Notes under the pieces: generated by a model | Database searches by the model: none | Seen by the model: only the letters and a program-made list of their open reading frames with translations | Told to the model about the DNA's origin: nothing | Made by a program: the position numbers and the translations under genes | Source of the DNA: a virus | DNA length: 34,780 nt | Virus record (IMG/VR): IMGVR_UViG_3300030389_002025 | Coordinates: 1 to 34,780 of that record | Direction: 5' to 3' (one strand) | Part shown: positions 23,430 to 29,860 of the stretch, piece by piece | Numbering within the stretch: position 1 is the stretch's first letter | How the letters are laid out: each line of letters starts with the position of its first letter

Positions 23430-25104
23430 AATATCCTCCGCCACCCGTGGCCATCATATTTTGGGAAGTTATGTGATCCGCTCCGCTGACCATCAAGTAT
23501 CTCAGACAATCAATTTGATCCTTAAAATGTTCAGCCCTTGATTGTCCGGTATATTCCATCATTGAAGTAATAGTATTTTCGCATTGGTCGGAGACGTACA
23601 ACTTCGGTCTGTTCTCGTCCGTCATTTCCTCCGTATCGTTCCACGATAGCGCATCATTGATTTTCGCAATTCCCGATTCGATCTCCACACCGGGCGCGGG
23701 ACGCATGACGAATCCCAAGTTCGCCATAGTCGTGATGATATTGCTCTCGCCCTCTTTCTCCCTGACCGTAGCCGAACCCATTCGGGGGTCTACGATTCGT
23801 TCGAATATGTCCTCCTCGTTTTCCAAATCCTCAAAATGCTCCCTGTATTGATTATATCCCCAACCGAGCGGACGCTGGGCGGGACCGGGCTTTCCCACGC
23901 TCTTGCCCACTCCATTGACGTGGGGCAATGCCCATTGTCCAAACGTGGAATCGGGAAACTCTCGGTATACGTATATGCTACCGTCCCGCATAACGCCCGC
24001 CCATATGCATACCCACGGTTTCGAACCGCCGGGATCGGCGACGAAGTAGCGGGTAACGGGAACCTGATCATTTTGTATAAATGGAATCTTTTCGTGCGGG
24101 ACGACGTTGACCTCCCGATTAAACTTTGGAAAGCGACCCTCGACCGCTTTACTCGGAATTCCGTACAACCTCGCAAGTTTGACCTCCATGGGTTGTTTGG
24201 AATATGTGCGGACGAGTTCCCGTCCGTCAATAAACGGACTATCTTCCGACCAAAAATAATGAATGCGACAGTCAGGCCAGTTTGCGGATATTTGTTCGAT
24301 GGGAAGCTCGCGACCAAGTAATTCGCTATATCTCTTTTCCACGGTCTCCGCGCCCTTCAACAAGCTATTGATCAATGGTGTCCAACCTTGCAAAGTCGTA
24401 AAGGTCAGGAGCAAACGACCGTGAAAATCAACTGTTCGTCCGAGCAAAGTGTTGAATATCGCTTCGGGAACTTCCTCGTCCAAATGAATACAATGCGCAG
24501 ACCAACCCTCAAATATCTGAGGGTCCGCCATATACTGGCGATAATTATTGAAGTAAATGGTCGATCCGCGCTCAGCGCCGGGATGCGTGGGGGGCAATAT
24601 CGCTTTGGCGGAATTAAATCCGTTCTTCTGAGAATATTGCAAAGAATGAGTCTCACTCTTTTTCTTGGTTCGCTTATAACGCATCGGAAGGTTTTGATAC
24701 ACCGTCTTTTGCGCATCCTGTATGCTTCTCTCCTCAGTCACGTGCATACTGCGAATCTCAGCTTCGGGAATCATTTGCGCCAAGTGTACGACCATGCGTG
24801 ATGCAAACATAGTCTTGGAACTCCGGTTGCCGCCCAAAATGACGTGTATCTTATCCTTGTCCCATCTGTCCATCACCCTGCGCCAACCGGGCAAAGTCCA
24901 TCCCCACCTGATCGGGTCTTCCTTTTCGCTACTTGGTTGATCAATCATCAAGCGGCTCAGAATCTCCGCCCGTTCCTCCGGCAATGCGTCAATCTCGGAA
25001 TCGCTCAATGCGCAAGCAAGTTCGCCCTTTTCAAACTTCAAATCATCCGTCCAAGGAATCCCAAAGTGGGCATCAACTTCGTCTGCGTAGGTTATTCTGG
25101 GCAT
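23428..25104 (-). CDS. terL: Terminase large subunit
   Basis: A 558-aa packaging ATPase/nuclease. Walker A GGNRSSKT (residues about 91-98), Walker B CIHLDEE (about 205-211), coupling motif FTTLQGW (about 235-241), and a C-terminal RNase-H-like nuclease beginning FVADPGG (D near 357) with later acidic residues (ERIVDPR; GQSRAEHFKDQIDCLRYL). It cuts concatemeric DNA and pumps it through the portal. It follows the PAPS-reductase-like gene by 4 bp and precedes the portal. The small subunit is not adjacent; a candidate lies on the other strand at 27487. Confidence 0.92.
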   Translation of the reverse strand: MPRITYADEVDAHFGIPWTDDLKFEKGELACALSDSEIDALPEERAEILSRLMIDQPSSEKEDPIRWGWTLPGWRRVMDRWDKDKIHVILGGNRSSKTMFASRMVVHLAQMIPEAEIRSMHVTEERSIQDAQKTVYQNLPMRYKRTKKKSETHSLQYSQKNGFNSAKAILPPTHPGAERGSTIYFNNYRQYMADPQIFEGWSAHCIHLDEEVPEAIFNTLLGRTVDFHGRLLLTFTTLQGWTPLINSLLKGAETVEKRYSELLGRELPIEQISANWPDCRIHYFWSEDSPFIDGRELVRTYSKQPMEVKLARLYGIPSKAVEGRFPKFNREVNVVPHEKIPFIQNDQVPVTRYFVADPGGSKPWVCIWAGVMRDGSIYVYREFPDSTFGQWALPHVNGVGKSVGKPGPAQRPLGWGYNQYREHFEDLENEEDIFERIVDPRMGSATVREKEGESNIITTMANLGFVMRPAPGVEIESGIAKINDALSWNDTEEMTDENRPKLYVSDQCENTITSMMEYTGQSRAEHFKDQIDCLRYLMVSGADHITSQNMMATGGGGY

Positions 25105-25108
25105 TTAC

Positions 25109-25933
25109 CTACACTCCGCACATTCCCTCGCATTCTGCCATGAAGTCCCAAGTGAGTTGCCCCTTTTCCTCATCAGTTCTCAAGTCAACCTCATCTAATG
25201 GCTTGCAAGATTTGTGTAAGAATACAGGCATTTTCATCTTGTCGTACTTTGCATATTTTTCACGAATTTCCTTATCAAACTCAATAGCTTTTTGAAATGC
25301 TTCAGGCTCATTATCCCGTAAGTGCCTCCAATCATCATTATTATGAAACGGACAATAATAACATGCGCTTCGGGGTGGTTCAGGAAAATTATTTTTTCTA
25401 ATCCACTTTTTGCAGTCTACCCTTGTAATTTTTCGCTCGACTAAAGGGTATCGTTTTTTAGACCAAGGAACTCTTGAATCTTTCATTCTCTGCAATTCAT
25501 CCCAAGAAATCCCAACCCACTCCTCTACCTTGCATTCCTTCTCGCCTCGTTTTACGTCAAATTTTTTCTTTATAAATTTAAGTATAGGTTGAATTTTAAA
25601 ATCATTCGTACATTGCCTTCCTATTGCACCTGTCTTGTTGCCATTTGGCAATATTCCAAAAAGAGGTATTTCCCTGGCCATGTAGTGCTTGCCATCACTC
25701 TCTCTCTTAAATGGCTTGAGTGCTTTCTCCGTCAAACTTCCCGCAGTCACTCGATGCACAGGAAACGGCAATTGTTCCTCAAGCCAATTCAAATAATCAT
25801 ATACGCTTGGAGGTTCCGCTTGCGTATCCGCAAATACGGCAAAATCCGGCATCGGAGTAATTTCCCCATGAGCCGCCATTAAAGCCATCGTGGACGATTG
25901 TACGCCCGCGCCAAGTGATAATACGTGCTTCAT
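25109..25933 (-). CDS. PAPS reductase-like PP-loop protein
   Basis: A 274-aa member of the adenine nucleotide alpha-hydrolase (PP-loop) superfamily. The phosphate-binding loop SLGAGVQSSTMAL is at residues 6-18. Two cysteine regions follow (GRQCTNDFKIQPI; RSACYYCPFHNNDDW), and the end ECEGMCGV has two more, suggesting a metal or Fe-S site. True PAPS reductases make sulfite; phage members more likely adenylate or thiolate nucleic acid or act in DNA modification, but the substrate is unknown. ATGA overlap with the upstream 79-aa gene, 4 bp before TerL. Acting on DNA before packaging is a guess. Confidence 0.8.
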   Translation of the reverse strand: MKHVLSLGAGVQSSTMALMAAHGEITPMPDFAVFADTQAEPPSVYDYLNWLEEQLPFPVHRVTAGSLTEKALKPFKRESDGKHYMAREIPLFGILPNGNKTGAIGRQCTNDFKIQPILKFIKKKFDVKRGEKECKVEEWVGISWDELQRMKDSRVPWSKKRYPLVERKITRVDCKKWIRKNNFPEPPRSACYYCPFHNNDDWRHLRDNEPEAFQKAIEFDKEIREKYAKYDKMKMPVFLHKSCKPLDEVDLRTDEEKGQLTWDFMAECEGMCGV

Positions 25934-26169
25934 CCCCTAGCCTGAATCTCCATGCCTACTATGATCGCTTCTTCAAGCGTTTGGACCGGGATTTCGTTAA
26001 CGCTCCAGCCTTGCGTATTCGTTCCAACGTCTCTTGGTCGAATTTCGACGGTGTCGGACCCAACCTTCTCAAGTCGCACGGTACATATTCGCGTACTGAC
26101 AACGGTATTGCTCGACCGTATTTTTTCCAATAAATCGGATTCCATCCCTTCGGCACTTTCATTCTTCAT
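25930..26169 (-). CDS. 79-aa hypothetical protein
   Basis: Starts MKNESAEGMESDLLEKIRSS, with strand-like centre (TVRLEKVGSDTVEIRPRDVG) and VQTLEEAIIVGMEIQARG at the end. Its stop overlaps the PAPS-like ATG (ATGA). A 67-aa frame in another register (25959-26162) also begins with an ATGA overlap; the 79-aa frame is preferred for its alternating hydrophobic pattern and coupling at the downstream end. Function unknown. Confidence 0.6.
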   Translation of the reverse strand: MKNESAEGMESDLLEKIRSSNTVVSTRICTVRLEKVGSDTVEIRPRDVGTNTQGWSVNEIPVQTLEEAIIVGMEIQARG

Positions 26170-26350
26170 GCTTTTTCTTTCTCTCCTCGCACAAATCCTC
26201 GTACAATTCGCAACATCTGCGCTTCAGTCCCAAATTTTCCTCTTCCAACTCTCTATTTCTCAAGACCAATTCGTCCTTCTCCAGGACCAAGCGACCGACC
26301 CATTGGGGCCAACTCTCCATCTTCTTACCCGTGGACTTGTACAGATTCAT
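26159..26350 (-). CDS. 63-aa leucine-zipper-like coiled-coil protein
   Basis: Residues about 18-60 are an uninterrupted charged helix (LVLEKDELVLRNRELEEENL, then GLKRRCCELYEDLCEERKKK) with heptad leucines and three cysteines. ATGA overlap with the upstream gene. It could dimerise another protein of this cluster; no specific function is recognised. Confidence 0.6.
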   Translation of the reverse strand: MNLYKSTGKKMESWPQWVGRLVLEKDELVLRNRELEEENLGLKRRCCELYEDLCEERKKKHEE

Positions 26351-26520
26351 TCGTCCAAATCAATATCGCTGGAAAAATCAATCACGTCGTCGTCAAAATA
26401 TTTATCGACTCCCTTGGTCACGCACTTAATCAATTGAGTATCGTCCAGGTCGCTCTCCTCGCTCCATCTCCTGAGCAACGAAGCAACTTCATTGACGACT
26501 TGTTTACTTGCCCGATCCAT
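26347..26520 (-). CDS. 57-aa acidic hypothetical protein
   Basis: From the ATG at 26520: MDRASKQVVNEVASLLRRWS, then an acidic tail ending in FSSDIDLDE. A longer version from 26610 exists, but would lie wholly inside the preceding gene. Overlaps the upstream gene by 17 bp and the next by ATGA. Function unknown. Confidence 0.55.
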   Translation of the reverse strand: MDRASKQVVNEVASLLRRWSEESDLDDTQLIKCVTKGVDKYFDDDVIDFSSDIDLDE

Positions 26521-26719
26521 AACGCCAATTGGGACGACTCGGCATCCTTCTCTTTTCATCCGTACGGATCGCAATGAGCTTGCCGTTCTTATCGCGGGCA
26601 TAACTGCCATCCTCCGCCCGCAGGAACTCCTTCACCTTATTCTTCGACCAAAAGCGTTCCCACCCGCGCAACGCTTCATTCGGGTTGAGTACGCCCTCAC
26701 TCCTCCTCTTCTTCCTCAT
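26504..26719 (-). CDS. 71-aa basic hypothetical protein
   Basis: Starts MRKKRRSEGVLNPNEALRGW at 26719, continues KNKVKEFLRAEDGSYARDKN and ends NWRYGSGK. A start at 26815 is possible but would run across the acidic 41-aa gene in another frame. The middle (FLRAEDGSYARDKNGKLIAI) has strand-turn-strand character. Function unknown. Confidence 0.55.
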   Translation of the reverse strand: MRKKRRSEGVLNPNEALRGWERFWSKNKVKEFLRAEDGSYARDKNGKLIAIRTDEKRRMPSRPNWRYGSGK

Positions 26720-26822
26720 CCTCAATCTTCCAGTAATGACCGCGCCTTTTTTGCCGATCCTTCCATAACTCCTCGGAGTAGTCGTCGTGCAAAGTTTGCG
26801 CCTCAAATTCTTCAAAGTTCAT
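26697..26822 (-). CDS. 41-aa acidic microprotein
   Basis: Starts MNFEEFEAQTLHDDYSEELW at 26822 in an ATGA overlap with the preceding gene, contains a KDRQKRRGHYW basic/aromatic patch, and ends in six glutamates. The last 23 bp overlap the next gene. Strong ATGA coupling and the biased composition support it. Acidic mini-proteins can mimic DNA, but nothing here proves this. Confidence 0.6.
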   Translation of the reverse strand: MNFEEFEAQTLHDDYSEELWKDRQKRRGHYWKIEDEEEEEE

Positions 26823-27004
26823 TTCATTTCCTTCCATACCAAACCTAGTCCTTTCGTTGAGCATCGAATATTTAATGTCTTTGATGCATATGTAATATAT
26901 TTAAGCAGAATTGCCTTGTGATCCCTACGAATCTTGGAGGATGAACATTGACCGCAAAGAATCTCCAAGGACTCCAAAGCTTTACGAGTGTCAGTTTTGT
27001 TCAT
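26819..27004 (-). CDS. 61-aa hypothetical protein
   Basis: From the ATG at 27004 (ATGA overlap with the HTH gene), rather than 27019. MNKTDTRKALESLEILCGQC, then KAILLKYITYASKTLNIRCS and a basic end. One CxxC. Helical, probably a small soluble protein. Function unknown. Confidence 0.6.
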   Translation of the reverse strand: MNKTDTRKALESLEILCGQCSSSKIRRDHKAILLKYITYASKTLNIRCSTKGLGLVWKEMK

Positions 27005-27423
27005 CGCACAACCTCCCATCCACTCTCCGCCTTCTTCAACTTAACCTTGTCGCCAATGAAGTATTTATTCGGCTTCGCCCGAAACCAACCATGACTACCA
27101 TCCGGAAATTCAACGTCGTACCGATACGGATTCCTAGGCTTCAAATATACCCGTCCAATCAATTCCTCCGCATCCCGAACCCGCTTCTCAACCTCCCGAA
27201 CCGGAGCAACCACGTCCTCAATCATTTCTCCAATCTCTTCCAGCTCTCCAACCCGCGCCCGTTCACCAAGCATTCGATTAATCTCAGCCTCCATCTTCTT
27301 GGTCACGCGGTTGCCGTACACGCAAACCCGCATAGTTGACTCCTTCACTCCAATGCTCCTAGCAAATTCATCCATTGAAACGTCCAGTTTTTCCAACGCC
27401 TCCCTCAATTCCTTCCCATCCAT
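27001..27423 (-). CDS. HTH-containing regulator at strand-switch point
   Basis: A 140-aa protein with an N-terminal helix-turn-helix (residues about 5-48: LREALEKLDVSMDEFARSIG, then VKESTMRVCVYGNRV), a charged helical linker, and a small C-terminal beta domain (VEFPDGSHGWFRAKPNKYFI). It is first in the minus-strand operon and faces the plus-strand terminase-small-like gene across 63 bp, an ideal place for autoregulation of both directions. It could instead be a small terminase-like DNA-recognition protein. Start ATG 27423 is the first available. Confidence 0.6.
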   Translation of the reverse strand: MDGKELREALEKLDVSMDEFARSIGVKESTMRVCVYGNRVTKKMEAEINRMLGERARVGELEEIGEMIEDVVAPVREVEKRVRDAEELIGRVYLKPRNPYRYDVEFPDGSHGWFRAKPNKYFIGDKVKLKKAESGWEVVR

Positions 27424-27486
27424 ATTCGCTCCCTTGTGCAGTTTATCATGGACAAGTCAAACACTTTCCGATAAAAACTTAAAACC

Positions 27487-28005
27487 ATGCCGAGAGGAAT
27501 ACCAAAAGACCTAAAACCCTTCGATGAGAAGCTAAAGGATAAGGTAATCAGGTCAGCCGCCAAGATCGCACAACGCAAATCAAGGCCAAAGACCGAAGCC
27601 GATAATATGGAACTCTCTCCAAAACAGGAAAAATACAGGAATCGAATACACAACGCTCTCCGCTACGGCCTGGAAATGAATGAGCAACAATTCCTAAACG
27701 CAGTACAAAAAAAACTGCAACACATGGTATCCGACTCCCTCAACGATCTACATGATTCAATCGAAAGAATACCACCGCAAAACAAAGCGTATGCGGTGGG
27801 CTTGCTCTTCGACAAACTAATGACCGTATCAGGACGTCCAACCAATATAACCGCGTCCGCAAACGTGAAGCTCGGAGCTTCCGATATGTCACCCGATAAA
27901 GTCCGCTCAATCCTAAAGGGAGCGAAGAAGGCCGCTGAGTCCATACCACCGCAAGCGTCCGAGGATAAAGTCATCGAGGTAAACCCAAGCGAAGACAAAC
28001 GGTAA
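27487..28005 (+). CDS. Candidate terminase small subunit-like protein
   Basis: A 172-aa basic, helical protein. It starts MPRGIPKDLKPFDEKLKDKV, has a central helical pair (NEQQFLNAVQKKLQHMVSDS, LNDLHDSIERIPPQNKAYAV) and GLLFDKLMTVSGRPTNITAS, a 'DKLxxLxGxPT' stretch I recall in small terminase or related DNA-binding phage proteins. It is the only packaging candidate for a TerS and is on the opposite strand from TerL. Upstream is a 63-bp divergent region; a terminator follows at 28145. The terminase identity is tentative. Confidence 0.4.
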   Translation: MPRGIPKDLKPFDEKLKDKVIRSAAKIAQRKSRPKTEADNMELSPKQEKYRNRIHNALRYGLEMNEQQFLNAVQKKLQHMVSDSLNDLHDSIERIPPQNKAYAVGLLFDKLMTVSGRPTNITASANVKLGASDMSPDKVRSILKGAKKAAESIPPQASEDKVIEVNPSEDKR

Positions 28006-28144
28006 CCTCCGACGTTTTCCCGAACTTTCCGCAAGGGCTGATGAGGTCTGCGAGTAGGGCGTTATAGCGAAAAATTTCGTGGGGGGTGTGATGATAATAT
28101 ATAAATTAACGCGAGAGGTGCCGCACCCCCGCCCCCCCGCCGGC

Positions 28145-28170
28145 GACGTGCGCGACGTGTGCGTCTTTTT
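28145..28170 (+). terminator. Terminator of terminase-small-like gene
   Basis: GACGTGCGC (28145-28153), loop GAC, GTGTGCGTC (28157-28165) give a 9-bp RNA stem with G-U pairs, followed by five T (28166-28170). Located 140 bp after the stop of the plus-strand gene. Confidence 0.65.
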
Positions 28171-28321
28171 ATGCGGATCGCGGTTCAACTTCGCACAATC
28201 TGTTTTATGTCTAATTACTTTTGTTGATTATCAAGCATTTACGCAAAACTCGCATTGCGTTTGTCACGAATCCAATAAAATTTTGACGATTCGCCGGCAA
28301 GCTTGCGCAATCGAATCACAA

Positions 28322-28351
28322 CGCATCAACGCATCATGATATATTGATGCG
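28322..28351. repeat. CGCATCA direct and inverted repeats
   Basis: CGCATCA at 28322-28328 and 28330-28336, with the inverse TGATGCG at 28345-28351. The second and third copies can form a 7-bp hairpin or a dyad protein-binding site. The third copy overlaps the -35 box of a candidate promoter. Confidence 0.7.
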
Positions 28352-28373
28352 ATTCGCGCATACGTATTATAAA
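28344..28373 (+). promoter_or_regulatory. Candidate plus-strand promoter for accessory block
   Basis: TTGATG (28344-28349), 18 bp, TATAAA (28368-28373). It points into the accessory operon beginning at 28641. The GC-rich spacer and overlap with the CGCATCA dyad suggest regulation. Confidence 0.5.
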
Positions 28374-28408
28374 ATGGATGCATTGGGGCGAAATGAATCT
28401 TCCCTATC

Positions 28409-28445
28409 ATTTCCAAATATGGAATCTAGATTTCCAAATATGGAA
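28409..28445. promoter_or_regulatory. Two identical operator-like dyads 21 bp apart
   Basis: The 16-mer ATTTCCAAATATGGAA occurs at 28409-28424 and again at 28430-28445. Each copy is a TTCCA/TGGAA inverted repeat with a 4-bp centre. The 21-bp period equals two DNA turns, so proteins bound at both sites would face the same side. They lie just downstream of the candidate promoter, where a repressor could act. Confidence 0.7.
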
Positions 28446-28499
28446 GCGTGATTACCAGGCAATGAATGCCATGCTTTTACACTTCATTTGATTTTACCG

Positions 28500-28540
28500 G
28501 AGCAACCCGCAAATTTTTTTTGCTCAGTGTGCAAGCGGGT
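28500..28540 (+). ncRNA. Possible H-type pseudoknot in accessory-operon leader
   Basis: GAGCAA (28500-28505) can pair with TTGCTC (28520-28525), while the adjacent ACCCGC (28505-28510) can pair with GCGGGT (28535-28540). The arms cross in H-type pseudoknot order, with a T-rich loop. They share one base, so the full pairs are mutually exclusive at position 28505. This lies 100-140 bases upstream of the first accessory gene. Confidence 0.35.
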
Positions 28541-28640
28541 AAGATCAGTATTTTACAATATTGACTTGACAAGCTTAACCTGATTTGCTTTTGTGAGTTT
28601 GTCGGGGCAATTAAGCCTCGGCGGAAAAGAAAGGAAACTA

Positions 28641-28823
28641 ATGACACTTGACATTTACTGGGGTAACAAAACTTACACCGCATATGTTTACGAGGGTAAG
28701 CATATCGTAACAATGAATTTTGGTGGATACTCATCTGAAGCAAAACTGAGAGAGTTCTTGAAAAGTTGTGGTATCAAAGTGCATAAAATTGAATTGGATA
28801 AACTGACAAAGAAAGGAAACTAA
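28641..28823 (+). CDS. 60-aa hypothetical protein, first accessory gene
   Basis: From the ATG at 28641 behind AAAGAAAGGAAACTA (28626-28640); an earlier start at 28593 lacks such a site. MTLDIYWGNKTYTAYVYEGK, then FGGYSSEAKLREFLKSCGIK: a beta-beta-alpha look. The stop codon lies in the same leader motif for the next gene (AAAGAAAGGAAACTAATC). Function unknown. Confidence 0.65.
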   Translation: MTLDIYWGNKTYTAYVYEGKHIVTMNFGGYSSEAKLREFLKSCGIKVHKIELDKLTKKGN

Positions 28824-28825
28824 TC

Positions 28826-29185
28826 ATGGGATTTTTCAGCTGGAATACACAAGACACGGATAGGAGCATAGCAAACTCTTACTCAAACGAGGATACCTTC
28901 AAGGTTATCATGACGGACGACAAAGGTAATCAATGGGAAGAAACTAATTACGAAGGATACGGAGAATTTGGGGGCAAGGATTACTTTGTTCTGCTTGATG
29001 AAATGAATGGCGGAACTGGTGATCGGAGTCGTGGCATTGACCTTTATTACAATAAAAGTGATGAAGTGAAATATCCGAGTTTGAGCGAGTGTGGAGCTTA
29101 CTATTTCAAAAAACCCGAAGACTGCGAAGCGCAAGGATATTTCTATGATGGGGATAATGAGGATGAATGGGATGACTGGGAATAG
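28826..29185 (+). CDS. MGFFSW-family phage protein
   Basis: A 119-aa acidic protein with MGFFSWNTQDTDRSIANSYS, NYEGYGEFGGKDYFVLLDEM, then RGIDLYYNKSDEVKYPSLSE and a very acidic end. I recall this family as common in diverse phages; its function is unknown. Conserved aromatic and Gly residues suggest a compact binding domain. Standard leader AAAGAAAGGAAACTAATC precedes the ATG. Confidence 0.75.
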   Translation: MGFFSWNTQDTDRSIANSYSNEDTFKVIMTDDKGNQWEETNYEGYGEFGGKDYFVLLDEMNGGTGDRSRGIDLYYNKSDEVKYPSLSECGAYYFKKPEDCEAQGYFYDGDNEDEWDDWE

Positions 29186-29227
29186 ACTATACAAATTCAA
29201 ATAACAAAAAAAGAAAGGAAACTAACT

Positions 29228-29482
29228 ATGAAATATATTGAATCAAATTCGGATGATTTTGTGAAATGTCCAACACCCGCACACTTGCAACGCAATGCAT
29301 GGGGGGGGTTTGCAAACCCCAAAGCGCTTGGCATGGATGCAATGGGCTATGGAAGAAAAATCCGGACCATCTGGAAAGTTGAACATGAGGGTAAGCTTTA
29401 CCGCGTTTTTGCCACGTGTATTTCCAATAGCGCAAGCCATTGGATTTTGGCAAAGGGTGAAAAGCTTTTCATAAGAAACTAA
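29228..29482 (+). CDS. 84-aa hypothetical protein
   Basis: KYIESNSDDFVKCPTPAHLQ, NAWGGFANPKALGMDAMGYG, then RTIWKVEHEGKLYRVFATCI and SASHWILAKGEKLFIRN. The second half looks like a small antiparallel beta domain. A leader AAAAGAAAGGAAACTAACT precedes the ATG. A run of eight G bases (about 29302-29309) lies inside the gene. No family is recognised. Confidence 0.6.
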   Translation: MKYIESNSDDFVKCPTPAHLQRNAWGGFANPKALGMDAMGYGRKIRTIWKVEHEGKLYRVFATCISNSASHWILAKGEKLFIRN

Positions 29483-29503
29483 TACAAAGGAAAGGAACTA
29501 ACA

Positions 29504-29860
29504 ATGAGAAAACAAGACATCATTGATGCCTTAGAATCACGCAAGACGCGGTCCGCATGGTCACGCGGCGTAAACAATTACGCGATTGATCTAGTCGATG
29601 GATTAGATGATTGCGCAAACCTAACAAAGGAAAAACTCCTAAACGGCGCAAGTAATTGGACCGAATACAGTTTCGGCGGATGCGCTTTTATTTATGATGC
29701 GGATATTGCGGAAGCGCTTTGTACGCCATCCGAGTTAAAAGCAAAACGTGGTGGTGATTTGCAACCAAACTCGAATGAGACTTGGTTGGACGTTCAGGCA
29801 AGAGCTTTGTTTCAAGCTTCCATTCTAATTCTTAAAATAGCAAAGAAGGTTGACGGATGA
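29504..29860 (+). CDS. 118-aa conserved phage/prophage protein of unknown function
   Basis: RKQDIIDALESRKTRSAWSR, then NLTKEKLLNGASNWTEYSFG, GCAFIYDADIAEALCTPSEL and ETWLDVQARALFQASILIL. I recall highly similar proteins in gut and aquatic phages, function unknown. Soluble helical. ATGA overlap with the GP88-like gene downstream, and AAAGGAAAGGAACTAACA leader upstream. Confidence 0.7.
   Translation: MRKQDIIDALESRKTRSAWSRGVNNYAIDLVDGLDDCANLTKEKLLNGASNWTEYSFGGCAFIYDADIAEALCTPSELKAKRGGDLQPNSNETWLDVQARALFQASILILKIAKKVDG

Larger units (their letters stand above)
28006..28640. other. 635-bp noncoding control region
   Basis: No convincing gene was found here. It separates the terminase-small-like gene from the plus-strand accessory block. 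Contents, left to right: a C-rich/G-rich stretch (28120-28143), a terminator (28145-28170), an AT-rich part, six GANTC sites between 28268 and 28426, direct and inverted CGCATCA copies (28322-28351), a candidate plus promoter (28344-28373), two 16-bp operator-like copies 21 bp apart (28409-28445) and a possible RNA pseudoknot (28500-28540). It is the main regulatory candidate and possibly an origin. Confidence 0.75.

Noticed and set aside
25959-26162. 67-aa frame inside the 79-aa gene as the primary gene
   Set aside because: The 79-aa frame is coupled to the PAPS-like gene; the 67-aa frame is kept only as a possible overlap finding.
28120-28170. CRISPR-like or tandem array (GCGACGTG repeated)
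   Set aside because: Only two short copies, and they are the arms of a terminator hairpin.
28079-28339. 86-aa plus ORF and 91-aa minus ORF (27913-28188) in the control region
   Set aside because: They cross the terminator, GC tract and dyads, lack ribosome sites and have unprotein-like composition.
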